From the NCBI GenBank assembly GCA_002953655.1, contig CP025839.1, positions 1-64,000 on the forward strand: DNA of 64,000 nt, written 5' to 3'. The position numbers were made by a program, and so were the translations under genes. Origin of the DNA: Latilactobacillus sakei (GTDB taxonomy: Bacteria; Bacillota; Bacilli; Lactobacillales; Lactobacillaceae). The notes below the pieces were generated by a model, which saw only the letters and a list, made by a program, of their open reading frames with translations, made no database searches and was not told the DNA's origin. Positions 29,300-38,742 of this stretch are shown piece by piece (the stretch's first letter is position 1; each line of letters opens with the position of its first letter).

Positions 29300-30151
29300 T
29301 TAGAATGTTGTTGTATCAGGGTCTTTAGCTTTACCAACCACCCCATCGAGCTGATCAATGGTTTGCATGTCAGCGGGTGTTAGTTCAAAGTCAAATAGGT
29401 GCGTATTTTCTTGAATATAGTTGGCGTGAACTGATTTTGGTAATGGTAAGAAGCCATGTTGCAATGACCAACGCAGTGCGATTTGTGGAATTGAGCGTTG
29501 GTATTTAGCAGCGAGCGTCTTCATTTCTGGCACATCAAAAATCTTACCAGTCCCAAGAGGACTATAAGCTTCTAATAACAGACCGTTATCGCGCGAATAT
29601 TGAACCGTTTCAGCTTCTAATTCACCAGGCGCTAAGAAGATTTGGTTGACCATTGGTTGCACTTTAGCAGTCTTTTTCAAGGCTTCTAAGTGGTGGGGCC
29701 GGAAGTTGCTGACACCAATCGCCTTGGCCTTACCAGCCTGATAAAGTTCTTCCATTGCTCGCCAAGTTTCAGCGTTAGCTGCTTCCCAGTTATCACGGAA
29801 ATCAATTGGGTTGGGCCAGTGAATTAATAATAAATCAACATAATCAGTTTGCAATTTTTGGAGTGATTCTTCAAAAGATTGCATTGTTAAATCATAACTG
29901 TGATTAGCATTCCAAATTTTAGTTGTTAGAAAGAGGTCTTGCCGGGCAACACCACTTTCTTGGATAGCAGTACCGACACTGGCTTCGTTTTGGTAAGCTT
30001 GGGCCGTATCGATGTGGCGGTAACCCGCGTCAAGTGCGGCCTTAACGGCTTTAATGGCTGTATCGCCATCTGGTGTTTGCCAAGTTCCAAAACCAAGTAC
30101 GGGAATCTGAACGCCGTTTGTTAACGTATAAGTCGTTGTTAATGTCGTCAT
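29300..30151 (-). CDS. Aldo/keto reductase (2,5-diketo-gluconate reductase-like)
   Basis: This is an NADPH-dependent reductase of the AKR superfamily, 283 residues, (beta/alpha)8 barrel. The catalytic tetrad is visible: Asp and Tyr in GYRHIDTAQAYQNE, Lys in TTKIWNANH, and His in LLIHWPNP. The cofactor part carries LPKSVHANYIQENTHLFDFEL. The substrate is unknown; small aldehydes, glyoxals or diketo sugars are usual. It has its own terminator. Confidence 0.9.
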   Translation of the reverse strand: MTTLTTTYTLTNGVQIPVLGFGTWQTPDGDTAIKAVKAALDAGYRHIDTAQAYQNEASVGTAIQESGVARQDLFLTTKIWNANHSYDLTMQSFEESLQKLQTDYVDLLLIHWPNPIDFRDNWEAANAETWRAMEELYQAGKAKAIGVSNFRPHHLEALKKTAKVQPMVNQIFLAPGELEAETVQYSRDNGLLLEAYSPLGTGKIFDVPEMKTLAAKYQRSIPQIALRWSLQHGFLPLPKSVHANYIQENTHLFDFELTPADMQTIDQLDGVVGKAKDPDTTTF

Positions 30152-30234
30152 TTAAAAGACACTCCTTTTTGAACTGAATTGATTACAAGGTCAATTTTAC
30201 ACTTTTGGCTTGTTTTTGAGTAGGAAAGTGTCTT

Positions 30235-31467
30235 TTATTGCCCGGGAAATGTGGCCGTTTGTAATGCTAATAATCGTTTTTGCAAGGCTGGGTCGAGCGC
30301 GTAGAGGTAAAGCCCGTTGCGCGCCCGGCTCATCAAGACGTAGAGACTATTGAGAATGATTTGGGTCTTAATCTGGTTTGGATTATCAAAGCGATTGGCC
30401 CCGGCAAAAGCCGCTTGATCCTCGTAGTATTCTGGTTTAATCAGTAGGCAATCTTGCGCTGGGTCATAACCAATTGAAGGGCCTAAAATGACGCCGGCAT
30501 AGTTTAAATCGAAGCCCTGAATCGTATAAACCGAACCAACTTCATCAATGCTGTCTTCACGTTCCGCCCAGTAAGTCTTGGCGGTGGGTTGATACCGATC
30601 CCAGCGTAATTTGAAATGGGGAGCGGTCACGTAATGGTCGTGCGGATCATTGAGGGTGGCTGGAAAATCATAGGTCGCCAGTAACCGGGCCAAACCACTG
30701 TCTTGATTACGTTGACGAATAGCGGCATATAGTTGGGCTGCGTCTGCAAAAATTTTGAATTCAAAATGCGGATCTTGGGGTAAGGGCTTGATTTGCCGTT
30801 TGTGAAAGGCTTGTAACCACTGTTCGACCGAAGAGGTTGCCTGTATCCGAAACTGATGGTGCAGCTGTGCTAGTTGATAAGGCCCAGCTTGGAGTTTAGC
30901 GAGTAGCTGTTGTTGTTGCCAATAACTTTTGACCTTGAGGACTTGTTGTTCATCAAAAATGAGAATCGTAATCCGACTGTGCTTGCGAATCTCGTCTAAC
31001 TGATTATCCTGTCTGAAGTGGTTATAAGGATCACTATGCGTCAACAAGAGGTGCGCTTCATCCACTAAAACGATATCGGCGCGGGTCGCTTGTTTGCTGG
31101 TTTGGTTGATAAAAGTTGTCGGCCGTTGAAAATCTTTTTTCAAGAGTGCGTTAGTTGGTTGAACGTTATTTTGGTAGAGTTTCAACATTTCTGGATGATT
31201 AACCAATAATTTGTTGTTGGTTTGGTACAACGGGGAAGTCGGTGTTTTGCGTGCAAGTTCTTGGAGCGTCGAGAAGACGCTGTTTAAAATCACACTTTTA
31301 CCGGTTCCGGCGGCACCTTGAATCAAGAAAGTGGCATGATCTGCATTACGATTTTGTTCGCAAAAATTAATAATCGCGGTTTTGAGTTGCTGTTGCTCGG
31401 CAGTGAGTTGATTATCCGGGCGTGTCAATTTGTAGAGGGCGCTGTTTTGGCGCTGAGCATTAGGCAA
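30235..31467 (-). CDS. DUF2075 P-loop helicase-like protein (TTG start)
   Basis: This is a 410-residue DUF2075 protein, predicted superfamily 1 helicase or ATPase. Walker A is IQGAAGTGKS near 48-57, Walker B VLVDEAHLLL, then FDEQQVL, HQFR and the SF1-like motifs VYTIQGFDLNYAGVI and YVLMSRARNGLYLYA. The only plausible start is TTG at 31467; no ATG occurs before the Walker B region, and the ribosome-binding site is weak. It is chromosomal and lacks a nuclease domain, so a role in defence or recombination is speculative. A Noc-site-like motif covers its stop. Confidence 0.8.
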   Translation of the reverse strand: MPNAQRQNSALYKLTRPDNQLTAEQQQLKTAIINFCEQNRNADHATFLIQGAAGTGKSVILNSVFSTLQELARKTPTSPLYQTNNKLLVNHPEMLKLYQNNVQPTNALLKKDFQRPTTFINQTSKQATRADIVLVDEAHLLLTHSDPYNHFRQDNQLDEIRKHSRITILIFDEQQVLKVKSYWQQQQLLAKLQAGPYQLAQLHHQFRIQATSSVEQWLQAFHKRQIKPLPQDPHFEFKIFADAAQLYAAIRQRNQDSGLARLLATYDFPATLNDPHDHYVTAPHFKLRWDRYQPTAKTYWAEREDSIDEVGSVYTIQGFDLNYAGVILGPSIGYDPAQDCLLIKPEYYEDQAAFAGANRFDNPNQIKTQIILNSLYVLMSRARNGLYLYALDPALQKRLLALQTATFPGQ

Positions 31468-31496
31468 AAATAGGACTTCTTTCTAAATAGCGTGCT

Positions 31497-31533
31497 AAAA
31501 GAACCCCTGACAATGTATGCCAGAGGTTCTTTA
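31497..31533 (-). terminator. Terminator after the 31.5-kb hypothetical gene
   Basis: On the minus strand AAAGAACC.CTG pairs with CAG.GGTTCTTT, ending in TTTT. It lies between this gene and the DUF2075 gene. Confidence 0.75.
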
Positions 31534-31540
31534 GTAGTGA

Positions 31541-31906
31541 TTAATCGACAAAGACTAATTGGAATTCGTGTTTTGCTAAGTCGATATTGACTGAGACGTG
31601 GCGGTTTAAATCGGCCACAATTTGGTGGGCAAGGGTGACGCGTTCTTCGAAGCTCTGGGCATAGGCTTCAAAAACGGTGCCTTTAAAATTAAAGTTTTCA
31701 GTGATAAAAATCGCATCGGTCACAAATAGCAGATTATTTTCATCGTGGCGTGAACCAGCTTTTAAGGTCGTGTCGATGTAATGATACAAGTCGGTTGGAT
31801 CGAAGTTTAATGGTTTTTTCAAGATTGGTTGGATTTGAAAGTCAGGTAAATCGTCAACCATCTGGGCATTGAGCGTCACTTGAGTTAGCGCTTGATATAA
31901 TTTCAT
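31541..31906 (-). CDS. Hypothetical protein
   Basis: A 121-residue soluble protein that I do not recognise. It has no signal peptide, membrane helix or cysteine cluster. It is acidic, with predicted alternating helices and strands; FKGTVFEAYAQSFEERVTLAHQIV and a C-terminal HEFQLVFVD are the most ordered-looking parts. I place the start at ATG 31906, 8 bp after GGAAGG, rather than at the GTG at 31915. It has its own terminator. Confidence 0.65.
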   Translation of the reverse strand: MKLYQALTQVTLNAQMVDDLPDFQIQPILKKPLNFDPTDLYHYIDTTLKAGSRHDENNLLFVTDAIFITENFNFKGTVFEAYAQSFEERVTLAHQIVADLNRHVSVNIDLAKHEFQLVFVD

Positions 31907-31999
31907 AATAGACACCTTCCTTAATGTGAATTAATAAGCCAAAACGAATTGGTTAACTCTAGTATAACATCTTGGGAAACGCTAGCGTGAATCATAACC

Positions 32000-33190
32000 T
32001 TAGCGTGTTGCTTTGGGCCGGTAGAGCACAAAATGAACGAGTAGAGCGGCGATTTGACAGCCAAGTGCTAGGTAACAAACAGCGGCCCATCCGCCGAGAC
32101 TCCAAGCAAGGGCGCCAAAAAATGAGCCGGAAGCCCCACCAATGAAGTAAGCAAACATAAAGACTGTGTTATTACGACTGCTGGTGGCCTCACCTAAGGC
32201 TTGGACCCGGGTTTGGTTGGATACCTGACCACATTGATTACCGACGTCTAATAAAACGATCCCGAGCATCAGAACTGGTAGGTACTGACCCCAGAAAAGG
32301 AATAAGAGGTAGCTGACAGTCATCATTAAGAGGCCCACCGCGATGATAAACCGCGGCGTTTTTTGATCGGCAAAGCGGCCAATCACAGGAGCTGCAAGCG
32401 CACCAGCCGCACCGAGAATGGCTAATAAACCAACGGTGCCACTACCCAGATGATAAGCAGGACTCGCCATGTAAAAGACGAGCGTTGACCAAAAGATGCT
32501 GAGGGTTCCAAACATGAAGAAGCCGTTAATGGCCGCTTCGCGTAAAAGTGGCTGGGCGCGTACTAAACCAGGTAAAGAACTGATGGTTTGCCAGTAGCTA
32601 GGGCCATTTTTAGGGCGTGTATCTTTAGGTAATTTGATGGCTGCTAAGATAATCAGACAGCCAATCGCAATGACGGCTAAAAGGTAAACCCAACGCCAAT
32701 TGACATAACTACTGATAATGCCACTAAAACTCCGAGAGAGTAAAACGCCCATTAAGAGGCCACTTAAAATCGTCCCGAGGACGGCGCCACGTTTTTGGGG
32801 AGCCGCTAGAACGGCCGCATAGGGAATGATAATTTGTGGGACGACTGAGGTTAAGCCAATCAGTAAGCCGGAAAGGGCGAATAAGATGAAGTTCGGCGCT
32901 AAAAAGGCGACTAACAAGGATAGCAACGATAAAATCAGCATCCGAAGGATTAAATGGTAACGACTCATGACATCGCCAAAAGGGACGATTAATAATAAGC
33001 CGAGGGCATAACCGACTTGGGTTAACATCGCGACCGTGCCAATGGCGCCAGTGTTAACGTGGAAAGTTTGGGCTACCAGGGATTGAATCGGTTGAATATA
33101 ATATAAATTAGAAACGGCAACACCCGTGATAAAAGCCATCAAAAGAATCAATGGTTGTGTAAGTTGCGTCTGTTGTTGCTTATTTTGCAT
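32000..33190 (-). CDS. MFS transporter (DHA1-like)
   Basis: This is a 396-residue major facilitator with 12 predicted helices. The loop between helices 2 and 3 has the MFS motif in PFGDVMSRYHLILRM, repeated in the second half as IGRFADQKTPRFI. The layout fits the AraJ/YfhI-like DHA1 exporters, so efflux of small molecules is likely; substrate is unknown. It lies 12 bp after queG, so it is probably the last gene of the phosphatase-queG-MFS transcript. Confidence 0.85.
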   Translation of the reverse strand: MQNKQQQTQLTQPLILLMAFITGVAVSNLYYIQPIQSLVAQTFHVNTGAIGTVAMLTQVGYALGLLLIVPFGDVMSRYHLILRMLILSLLSLLVAFLAPNFILFALSGLLIGLTSVVPQIIIPYAAVLAAPQKRGAVLGTILSGLLMGVLLSRSFSGIISSYVNWRWVYLLAVIAIGCLIILAAIKLPKDTRPKNGPSYWQTISSLPGLVRAQPLLREAAINGFFMFGTLSIFWSTLVFYMASPAYHLGSGTVGLLAILGAAGALAAPVIGRFADQKTPRFIIAVGLLMMTVSYLLFLFWGQYLPVLMLGIVLLDVGNQCGQVSNQTRVQALGEATSSRNNTVFMFAYFIGGASGSFFGALAWSLGGWAAVCYLALGCQIAALLVHFVLYRPKATR

Positions 33191-33202
33191 GTGTGATAGT
33201 GC

Positions 33203-34360
33203 CTACCTCTCTTCAAAACGTTCATTGAGAATTAATAATGCTTTGTGAAACTCGACTTGGGCTTCAGGTTCTTCTTCTTTATCAGCCGCTTGTTGCAAGA
33301 AATCTAACATCTCCGGCGTAACATCTCTGACCAATTGGCCCAATGCCCATGCTGCGGTTCCGCGAATAACCGGTCGGGGATCGTTATCGATTAACTGCAA
33401 CAACTGTGGAATTGCGGTTCGGTCTTTGACGTTGGCCAGCGCGATAATGGCGTTGCGCTGAATTGGCTTTTTGCCCCGCCATGAACCAGATAAGTGGCCG
33501 AATTTAACTTTGAATTCTTTATTGCTGATTGTTAGCAATGGTTGTAACTCCGGCATTACTGCTTCTGGATCGGGTTCCATATCGGGATGGAAATGGAAGT
33601 CTTTGCCTTTATTAAAAGGACAAACTTGTTGGCAAATATCGCAGCCATAAATCACACTCCGAATTTTAGGCCGGTATTCTTCCGGCATAAAGCCTTTTGT
33701 TTGGGTTTGATAAGAAAGGCAGCGGGTCGCATTTAAGCGCCCGTCACCTAATAGGGCCTTAGGCGGACAATAATCGATACAGCGGGTACAGCTGCCACAT
33801 TGATTGGCCATAGGGGTATCAGGTTCAAATGGAATGTTGGTGATGATTTCGCCGAGATAGACGAAGGACCCGAATTCAGGGGTAATCAATAGCCCATTAA
33901 GACCGATAAAGCCAAGACCAGCACGTTGTGCAACGGCGACGTCACTCAATTCACCCGTATCGACCATTGGTTTGAAAGTGACTTCATCATCCTCATCGGC
34001 AAGTGCTTTGATCGCGTCGATTAATTGAGCCATCTTATCGCGTAAGATATCGTGGTAATCAATACCCCAAGAAGCCCGGGCAAAACTACCGCGTTTGGCA
34101 CCTGTTCTGGCGGGTTTGTTGTGAATCTTGGTTGGATAAGCCAGCGCGATGGCAATAATTGATTTGGGTTGGTCGAAAATCAGGTCAGGATAGAGGCGTT
34201 CTGCCAGCACTTTGTGTTCAAAACCGCTGGAATGGCCGTTTTTCTTTTGTTCGATTAAGCTGGCCTCTAAATAGTCAAAAGGCGCCGCTGAGGTAAAGCC
34301 AATTTTATCGATACCAATTTCTCGGCTGGCCGCGATGACTTGTTCTTTTAAAGTGGGCAT
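33203..34360 (-). CDS. queG: Epoxyqueuosine reductase QueG
   Basis: QueG performs the last step of queuosine synthesis on tRNA, reducing epoxyqueuosine with cobalamin and two 4Fe-4S clusters. The cluster ligands appear in [12 protein letters not shown] and in [12 protein letters not shown], with [18 protein letters not shown] in the catalytic half. C-terminal HEAT-like repeats (after about 285: [18 protein letters not shown]) follow. The 385 residues match this extended Firmicutes form. It stands downstream of a phosphatase gene and upstream of an MFS gene. Confidence 0.95.
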   Translation of the reverse strand: MPTLKEQVIAASREIGIDKIGFTSAAPFDYLEASLIEQKKNGHSSGFEHKVLAERLYPDLIFDQPKSIIAIALAYPTKIHNKPARTGAKRGSFARASWGIDYHDILRDKMAQLIDAIKALADEDDEVTFKPMVDTGELSDVAVAQRAGLGFIGLNGLLITPEFGSFVYLGEIITNIPFEPDTPMANQCGSCTRCIDYCPPKALLGDGRLNATRCLSYQTQTKGFMPEEYRPKIRSVIYGCDICQQVCPFNKGKDFHFHPDMEPDPEAVMPELQPLLTISNKEFKVKFGHLSGSWRGKKPIQRNAIIALANVKDRTAIPQLLQLIDNDPRPVIRGTAAWALGQLVRDVTPEMLDFLQQAADKEEEPEAQVEFHKALLILNERFEER

Positions 34361-34384
34361 AGTGGGACTCCTTATTTGTTTCGG

Positions 34385-35173
34385 TTACATTAAGTAAATT
34401 TTTTGTAAGTCGGTTAAATCGTGATCGGTTAATTGTAATTCGGTCTTGAGATAATTTTGAATTGTGCCGGATTCTTGGCGAATCGCCATTTGCGCGGTTT
34501 GGAGATAATCCAAGTGAACGGTCAGTAAGGATTGAACGCTTTGGTAAATACCTTGATCGGCTGTCTTTTGTTGGAGGCGTTGTAAGGACTTCTGCACAAA
34601 ATCAGCCGATGCGAGGTTAGTGAGTAGGTAATCGGCTTGAATCGTCTCTGCGGGCACGTTAAGGGCGCTGAGCAAAAAGACAGCGGCCATGCCGGTCCGA
34701 TCCTTACCAGCGGTACAGTGGAAAAGAGTTGTTTGATGATCTTGATCGTTGGCGAGTAGCAATTCAAAAAAGCGGCGGTAAGCTTGCTTGGAATGGGGTT
34801 GATTGATCAAGTTATCATAAACCTTTTGCATCCGCGTGTGGCCGCTGAGTGGGTCCTTGCTGAAGAGTTGGTAGAGTTCATCCTGACTCGCTGAATTGGC
34901 AGTTTCATCGACGGCAAAAACAGGGAGGAATTCGTAAGTCGCATTAGCGGGCAATCGATCCGGTGCTTTGGCTTGTTCATCTTCAGAACGCAAGTCAATA
35001 TCATAGCGCAAACCGTATTGATCAAGATAATTTAAATCCGCATCGGTCAGGTGGGCTAAGTTGGCTGAGCGCAGTAATTTATGCCATTTAAGCGTGCGGC
35101 CATCAGTCGTTTGATAGCCACCTAATTCTCTAAAGTTATGGCCTTTTTCGAGTGGTAAAATCCGTTGTGTCAT
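34385..35173 (-). CDS. Tyrosine-type protein phosphatase (Y_phosphatase3)
   Basis: This is a 262-residue phosphatase of the LpxA/PtpB-like dual-specificity class. The P-loop HCTAGKDRTG near residue 157 holds the catalytic Cys and Arg. The N-terminal NFRELGGYQTTDGRTLKW and LRSANLAHLTDADLN are typical of this family. Substrates are unknown: phosphoproteins, or phosphoinositide-like lipids as in related Listeria and Mycobacterium enzymes. The start follows GGGAGGTTTT. Confidence 0.88.
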   Translation of the reverse strand: MTQRILPLEKGHNFRELGGYQTTDGRTLKWHKLLRSANLAHLTDADLNYLDQYGLRYDIDLRSEDEQAKAPDRLPANATYEFLPVFAVDETANSASQDELYQLFSKDPLSGHTRMQKVYDNLINQPHSKQAYRRFFELLLANDQDHQTTLFHCTAGKDRTGMAAVFLLSALNVPAETIQADYLLTNLASADFVQKSLQRLQQKTADQGIYQSVQSLLTVHLDYLQTAQMAIRQESGTIQNYLKTELQLTDHDLTDLQKIYLM

Positions 35174-35299
35174 CTCTAAAACCTCCCTATTTTCTCATAG
35201 ATTTATTGTAGCATATTTAATGCTTGGCCGACTTAAACGTGGCAAGCTAGTCGTTAAAACAGTATGATTAAACTGAAAAGTAATTGAGGGGGATAATGC

Positions 35300-36244
35300 A
35301 TGATTGCTTATTACGAAATGACACCGGATGGCCAATTAAAACAAGGCTATTCTGAAAAAAATGCAGATTGGGTTCACTTTGAAACCCCAACTAAGCATGA
35401 AATGCACCACTTTGCAAAGAAGTATCATTTGCCAACGATGTTATTTGAAGTCGCTCAAGATATCGATGAGGTTGCCCGCTATGAAACGTTTACGACTGAT
35501 ACCGGGGAGCAACTGACCCATATTTGCTTATTAGTGCCGGTTAAGACGCAAGATTCTGAGTCACATACGGAATATATCACCAGACCATTTTCAATGATTG
35601 TGAATCAAGATAAGATTTTGACGGTCGGGCATCAGCAAGAAGATTTTTTTAATACCGTATTAAAAATGAAATGGCCAGATACTAAAATTGGAACGGTTGT
35701 TTTGAAAAGTATATCGATGATATATCATCAATATCTACTAGCTTTAGGTATTGTTAAACAACAAATTAATCAGTTAGAAGAAAATGTTCATTTTTCAATG
35801 CGCAATCAATTTTTGTATGCACTCAAAGCCCTGAAGAAGAGTGTGGTTTATTTGGATCTTGGTTTGAAGAGTAACCAGCAAATTTTTCCACAATTGGAAA
35901 AGAGTCCCCTATTTGATGAGGTGCCAGAAGAAGCAACGTTACTTTATCGAATTAACTTACAATTTGCTAAGTCAGATAAGGCGATTACGACTTATAAAGA
36001 ATTATTAGAACAGTTGAGTGATTTATTATCGGATATTATTTCGAATCGCTTAAATTTAATCATGAAAACACTGACGTCAATTTCAATTGTGTTGACCATT
36101 CCAACCATTATTGGTGGTTTCTGGGGGATGAATGTCCCCGTACCGCTAGCCAATAGTAATAAAGGCTTTCTTTTGTTATTGGGGCTTTCAGGAATTGTGA
36201 GTGGCTTAGTCGGTTGGTGGCTAAAGAAAAAGGATTATTTCTGA
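35300..36244 (+). CDS. corA: CorA-family divalent cation transporter
   Basis: CorA proteins are pentameric Mg2+ (or Co2+/Ni2+) channels. This one has 314 residues, a soluble N-terminal funnel, a long helix and two C-terminal helices with the pore motif GMN in GGFWGMNVPVPL at about 276-287. A basic tail follows. The specific metal is inferred only from the family. It is monocistronic, opposite to the phosphatase gene. Confidence 0.9.
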   Translation: MIAYYEMTPDGQLKQGYSEKNADWVHFETPTKHEMHHFAKKYHLPTMLFEVAQDIDEVARYETFTTDTGEQLTHICLLVPVKTQDSESHTEYITRPFSMIVNQDKILTVGHQQEDFFNTVLKMKWPDTKIGTVVLKSISMIYHQYLLALGIVKQQINQLEENVHFSMRNQFLYALKALKKSVVYLDLGLKSNQQIFPQLEKSPLFDEVPEEATLLYRINLQFAKSDKAITTYKELLEQLSDLLSDIISNRLNLIMKTLTSISIVLTIPTIIGGFWGMNVPVPLANSNKGFLLLLGLSGIVSGLVGWWLKKKDYF

Positions 36245-36359
36245 TATTACCGCTTAAGAAAACGCTATTCTTTTTGCTTGAATTGTCTGCGAAAGCGGTA
36301 TATTCTTAAAGTAGTAACATTGCAACATTTGTGCATAAAGAGAAAGTGAGATGAACAGC

Positions 36360-36833
36360 ATGGTTCAAGAATATAAGAGAATATTAGTACCAGTTGATGG
36401 TTCCGAAGAAGCTGAATTAGCCCTTAACAAAGCAGTCCAAGTGGCTAAGATGAATCACGCTCAAGTAGATATTTTAAATGTATTAGATACGAAACAATAT
36501 GCAGGGAGTTATAGTGGCATGCTTTCTGGAGATGCTATTTTCCAAATCTCAGAAGACGCACAAAACTATCTCAATAGTTTGAAATACGATATTCAAACCA
36601 ATGATAATTTGATGGACGTTGAAATCCACGTCCGTTTTGGCAATCCGAAGAATGTCATTGCACGTGATTTCCCATCAGAATACCAAACCGATTTAATTAT
36701 GATGGGCTCAACCGGCTTGAACGCTGTTGAACGGATGTTAATGGGTTCTGTTACAGAATACGTTAACCGGACAGCGGTTTGTGACGTGTTGATTGTGAAG
36801 ACTGACGTTAATAACAATCCCTACAAAAAATAA
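36360..36833 (+). CDS. Universal stress protein (UspA family), copy 1
   Basis: This is a UspA-fold protein of about 157 residues. It starts MVQEYKRILVPVDGSEEAEL and has the nucleotide-binding GSTGLNAVERMLMGSVTEYV near the C-terminus, GxxGxnxxxRxxxGSxxxxV, which implies ATP binding. It is stress- or starvation-linked by family. The start could be ATG 36351 or ATG 36360; AAAGTGAG abuts the first and is well spaced for the second, which I chose. A related gene lies at 38.7 kb. Confidence 0.88.
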   Translation: MVQEYKRILVPVDGSEEAELALNKAVQVAKMNHAQVDILNVLDTKQYAGSYSGMLSGDAIFQISEDAQNYLNSLKYDIQTNDNLMDVEIHVRFGNPKNVIARDFPSEYQTDLIMMGSTGLNAVERMLMGSVTEYVNRTAVCDVLIVKTDVNNNPYKK

Positions 36834-36846
36834 TTTTTAAGTAATC

Positions 36847-36882
36847 AAAAAGCCATGACAGCACAAGTTGTCGTGGCTTTTT
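36847..36882 (+). terminator. Terminator after usp copy 1
   Basis: AAAAAGCCATGACA pairs with TTGTCGTGGCTTTTT, containing two G-U pairs and a short loop. Confidence 0.88.
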
Positions 36883-37066
36883 AACGTACTTTGGTAAAAA
36901 GGGGTTGTTGGTCTAGTCCCGGTTTATTCTTACTTGCAAGGTGCGGGCTTAATTGACGATCATCCCTAGCATCTGCAGGGAGAGACTGTCCCTTAAATCG
37001 CGGATGGTGTATGATGATAAGGAAGATTAAAAGTCTATTTTAGATAATTTAAAGGAGTACACAAAA

Positions 37067-37561
37067 ATGGCACAAGATAACGTTCGCCAATTAGCGGATT
37101 GGTTAGAAGAAAACATGACGGCAATTATTGACCGTAAAGTAAGCCTGAATGTTTCAGAAATTTTTGCAGTATTAGATGGTTTTGGTGTTTTGAATAATCC
37201 AGTTGAAAAATACTTGGATATTACAGAAGAAACTTACTATCAATCCGAATCAGACCATAAATTAACCTTATCAGATGACCGTAAATTATTGATTGATGTT
37301 ACTGACCGAATTATGGTGACTCACGTTGACGGCATTTTAGCCGATAACAAAGTTAACTTTGAATACAGTCACGAAGCAGTTTATGAAGATCAATATTTAG
37401 TGAAACGCGACCTAGAAGTCCTTACTTACGGTTTAGCCGTGATTGGCGCGGTTGCGGCGACTGTTAAACATAACTTAATTCAAGCGGACCTTTCTAAGGA
37501 TGCTGTCTTGAGTCTGGCACTTGCTGCTCAAAATATTGCGAACTGGCAAGCAAATCAATAG
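37067..37561 (+). CDS. Hypothetical cytoplasmic protein
   Basis: This is a 164-residue acidic protein that I do not recognise. The N-terminal half looks mostly helical (NVRQLADWLEENMTAIIDRK), a middle part is charged, and the C-terminal third has a moderately hydrophobic helix VLTYGLAVIGAVAATVKHNL that may be buried rather than membrane-spanning. There is no enzyme motif. It has an AAAGGAG Shine-Dalgarno and its own terminator, so it is monocistronic. High codon regularity suggests decent expression. Confidence 0.7.
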   Translation: MAQDNVRQLADWLEENMTAIIDRKVSLNVSEIFAVLDGFGVLNNPVEKYLDITEETYYQSESDHKLTLSDDRKLLIDVTDRIMVTHVDGILADNKVNFEYSHEAVYEDQYLVKRDLEVLTYGLAVIGAVAATVKHNLIQADLSKDAVLSLALAAQNIANWQANQ

Positions 37562-37572
37562 TATATAAACGG

Positions 37573-37608
37573 AGTTGGGCCCAAAGTCACTTTTGGCCCA
37601 ACTTTTTT
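37573..37608 (+). terminator. Terminator after the 37.1-kb hypothetical gene
   Basis: The AGTTGGGCC..AAA / TTT.GGCCCAACT stem is followed by TTTTTT. Confidence 0.9.
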
Positions 37609-37790
37609 AATACCCGCTAGTTGCTAAAAGTTTGCTGGGGCGATCATTCACCACTCTTTGTTAACCCTCAGGATATACTCGGATGGCACACTCTTTTTTA
37701 TTTACCATCAATTAAGCGGTTTCTAGTGAAAAAAAACAAAAAATATGGCATGATTAAACAGTAAATAAGAGTTGAGGAGCTGTTGAATAA

Positions 37791-38729
37791 ATGACAAAAA
37801 TTGCAATTGCCGGTTCTGGTGCAATGGGCAGCCGTTTTGGCTACATGCTACAAGCAGCCGGGAACGATGTCGTCTTACTAGACAACTGGGGCGAACATGT
37901 TCAGGCAATTAATACCAAGGGTTTAACGGTGGCGATTGCGGGGCAAGACGTGCAACACGTTCAGATTCCAGCAGCCTTACCCACAGCGATTAAAGACGTT
38001 CAAGATGTGATCATCATCTTTACGAAATCGATGCAACTAGGGGCGATGCTCCAATCAATTAAACCGTTGATTGGTGAAAAGACCAAGGTCGTTTGTTTAT
38101 TAAATGGCTTGGGCCATCCCGAAACGATTGAACGCTACTTACCCAAACATAATATCTTCGTCGGGATTACGTTGTGGACTGCTGGGTTAACCGGTCCCGG
38201 TGAAATTAGCCTCAGTGGTTCCGGTAGTGTTGAACTGCAAAATGTGGCGCCAGAAGCTAAGGGGGCGGCTGAAGAATTAGTCGCCATGTTGAGTGCCGCT
38301 GGGTTACAGGCCACTTATAGTGCTGATGTACTATTTTCAATCTGGCGCAAAGCTTGTGTAAATGGGACCTTGAATAGCCTTTGTGCCTTATTGGATTGCA
38401 ATATTGCCCAACTTGGTCGGACGAGTCAGGTCAACGCACTATTAACTTCCATTGTGACTGAATTTTCAACAGTCGCAGCGACTGAAGCGGTTGATTTAGA
38501 TGTGCCAACGACGATTGCGCATATCGATCAATTATTTGATCCGACCCAAGCTGGCGAACATTATCCATCGATGCACCAAGATTTAATCCAGCACCATCGT
38601 TTAACTGAAATTGACTACTTAAACGGCTACGTTGCGCGCAAGGGCCAAGAACGTGGCATCCCAACGCCCGTCAACCAATTGATTACGCAACTCGTGCATA
38701 CTAAAGAAGCACTAGTTATCGAAAAATAA
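37791..38729 (+). CDS. panE: Ketopantoate reductase-like protein (PanE/ApbA family)
   Basis: This is an NADPH-dependent 2-oxo acid reductase of 312 residues. The Rossmann loop GSGAMGSRFG is at 8-17. Catalytic Lys is in FSIWRKACVNGTLNSLCALL, and Glu/Ser in the C-terminal PSMHQDLIQHHRLTEIDYLNGYV. In lactic acid bacteria this family can act on branched-chain 2-keto acids instead of ketopantoate, so the gene name is by family. It ends 13 bp before a Usp gene and is co-transcribed with it. Confidence 0.82.
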   Translation: MTKIAIAGSGAMGSRFGYMLQAAGNDVVLLDNWGEHVQAINTKGLTVAIAGQDVQHVQIPAALPTAIKDVQDVIIIFTKSMQLGAMLQSIKPLIGEKTKVVCLLNGLGHPETIERYLPKHNIFVGITLWTAGLTGPGEISLSGSGSVELQNVAPEAKGAAEELVAMLSAAGLQATYSADVLFSIWRKACVNGTLNSLCALLDCNIAQLGRTSQVNALLTSIVTEFSTVAATEAVDLDVPTTIAHIDQLFDPTQAGEHYPSMHQDLIQHHRLTEIDYLNGYVARKGQERGIPTPVNQLITQLVHTKEALVIEK

Positions 38730-38742
38730 AGGAGACCTTAAA

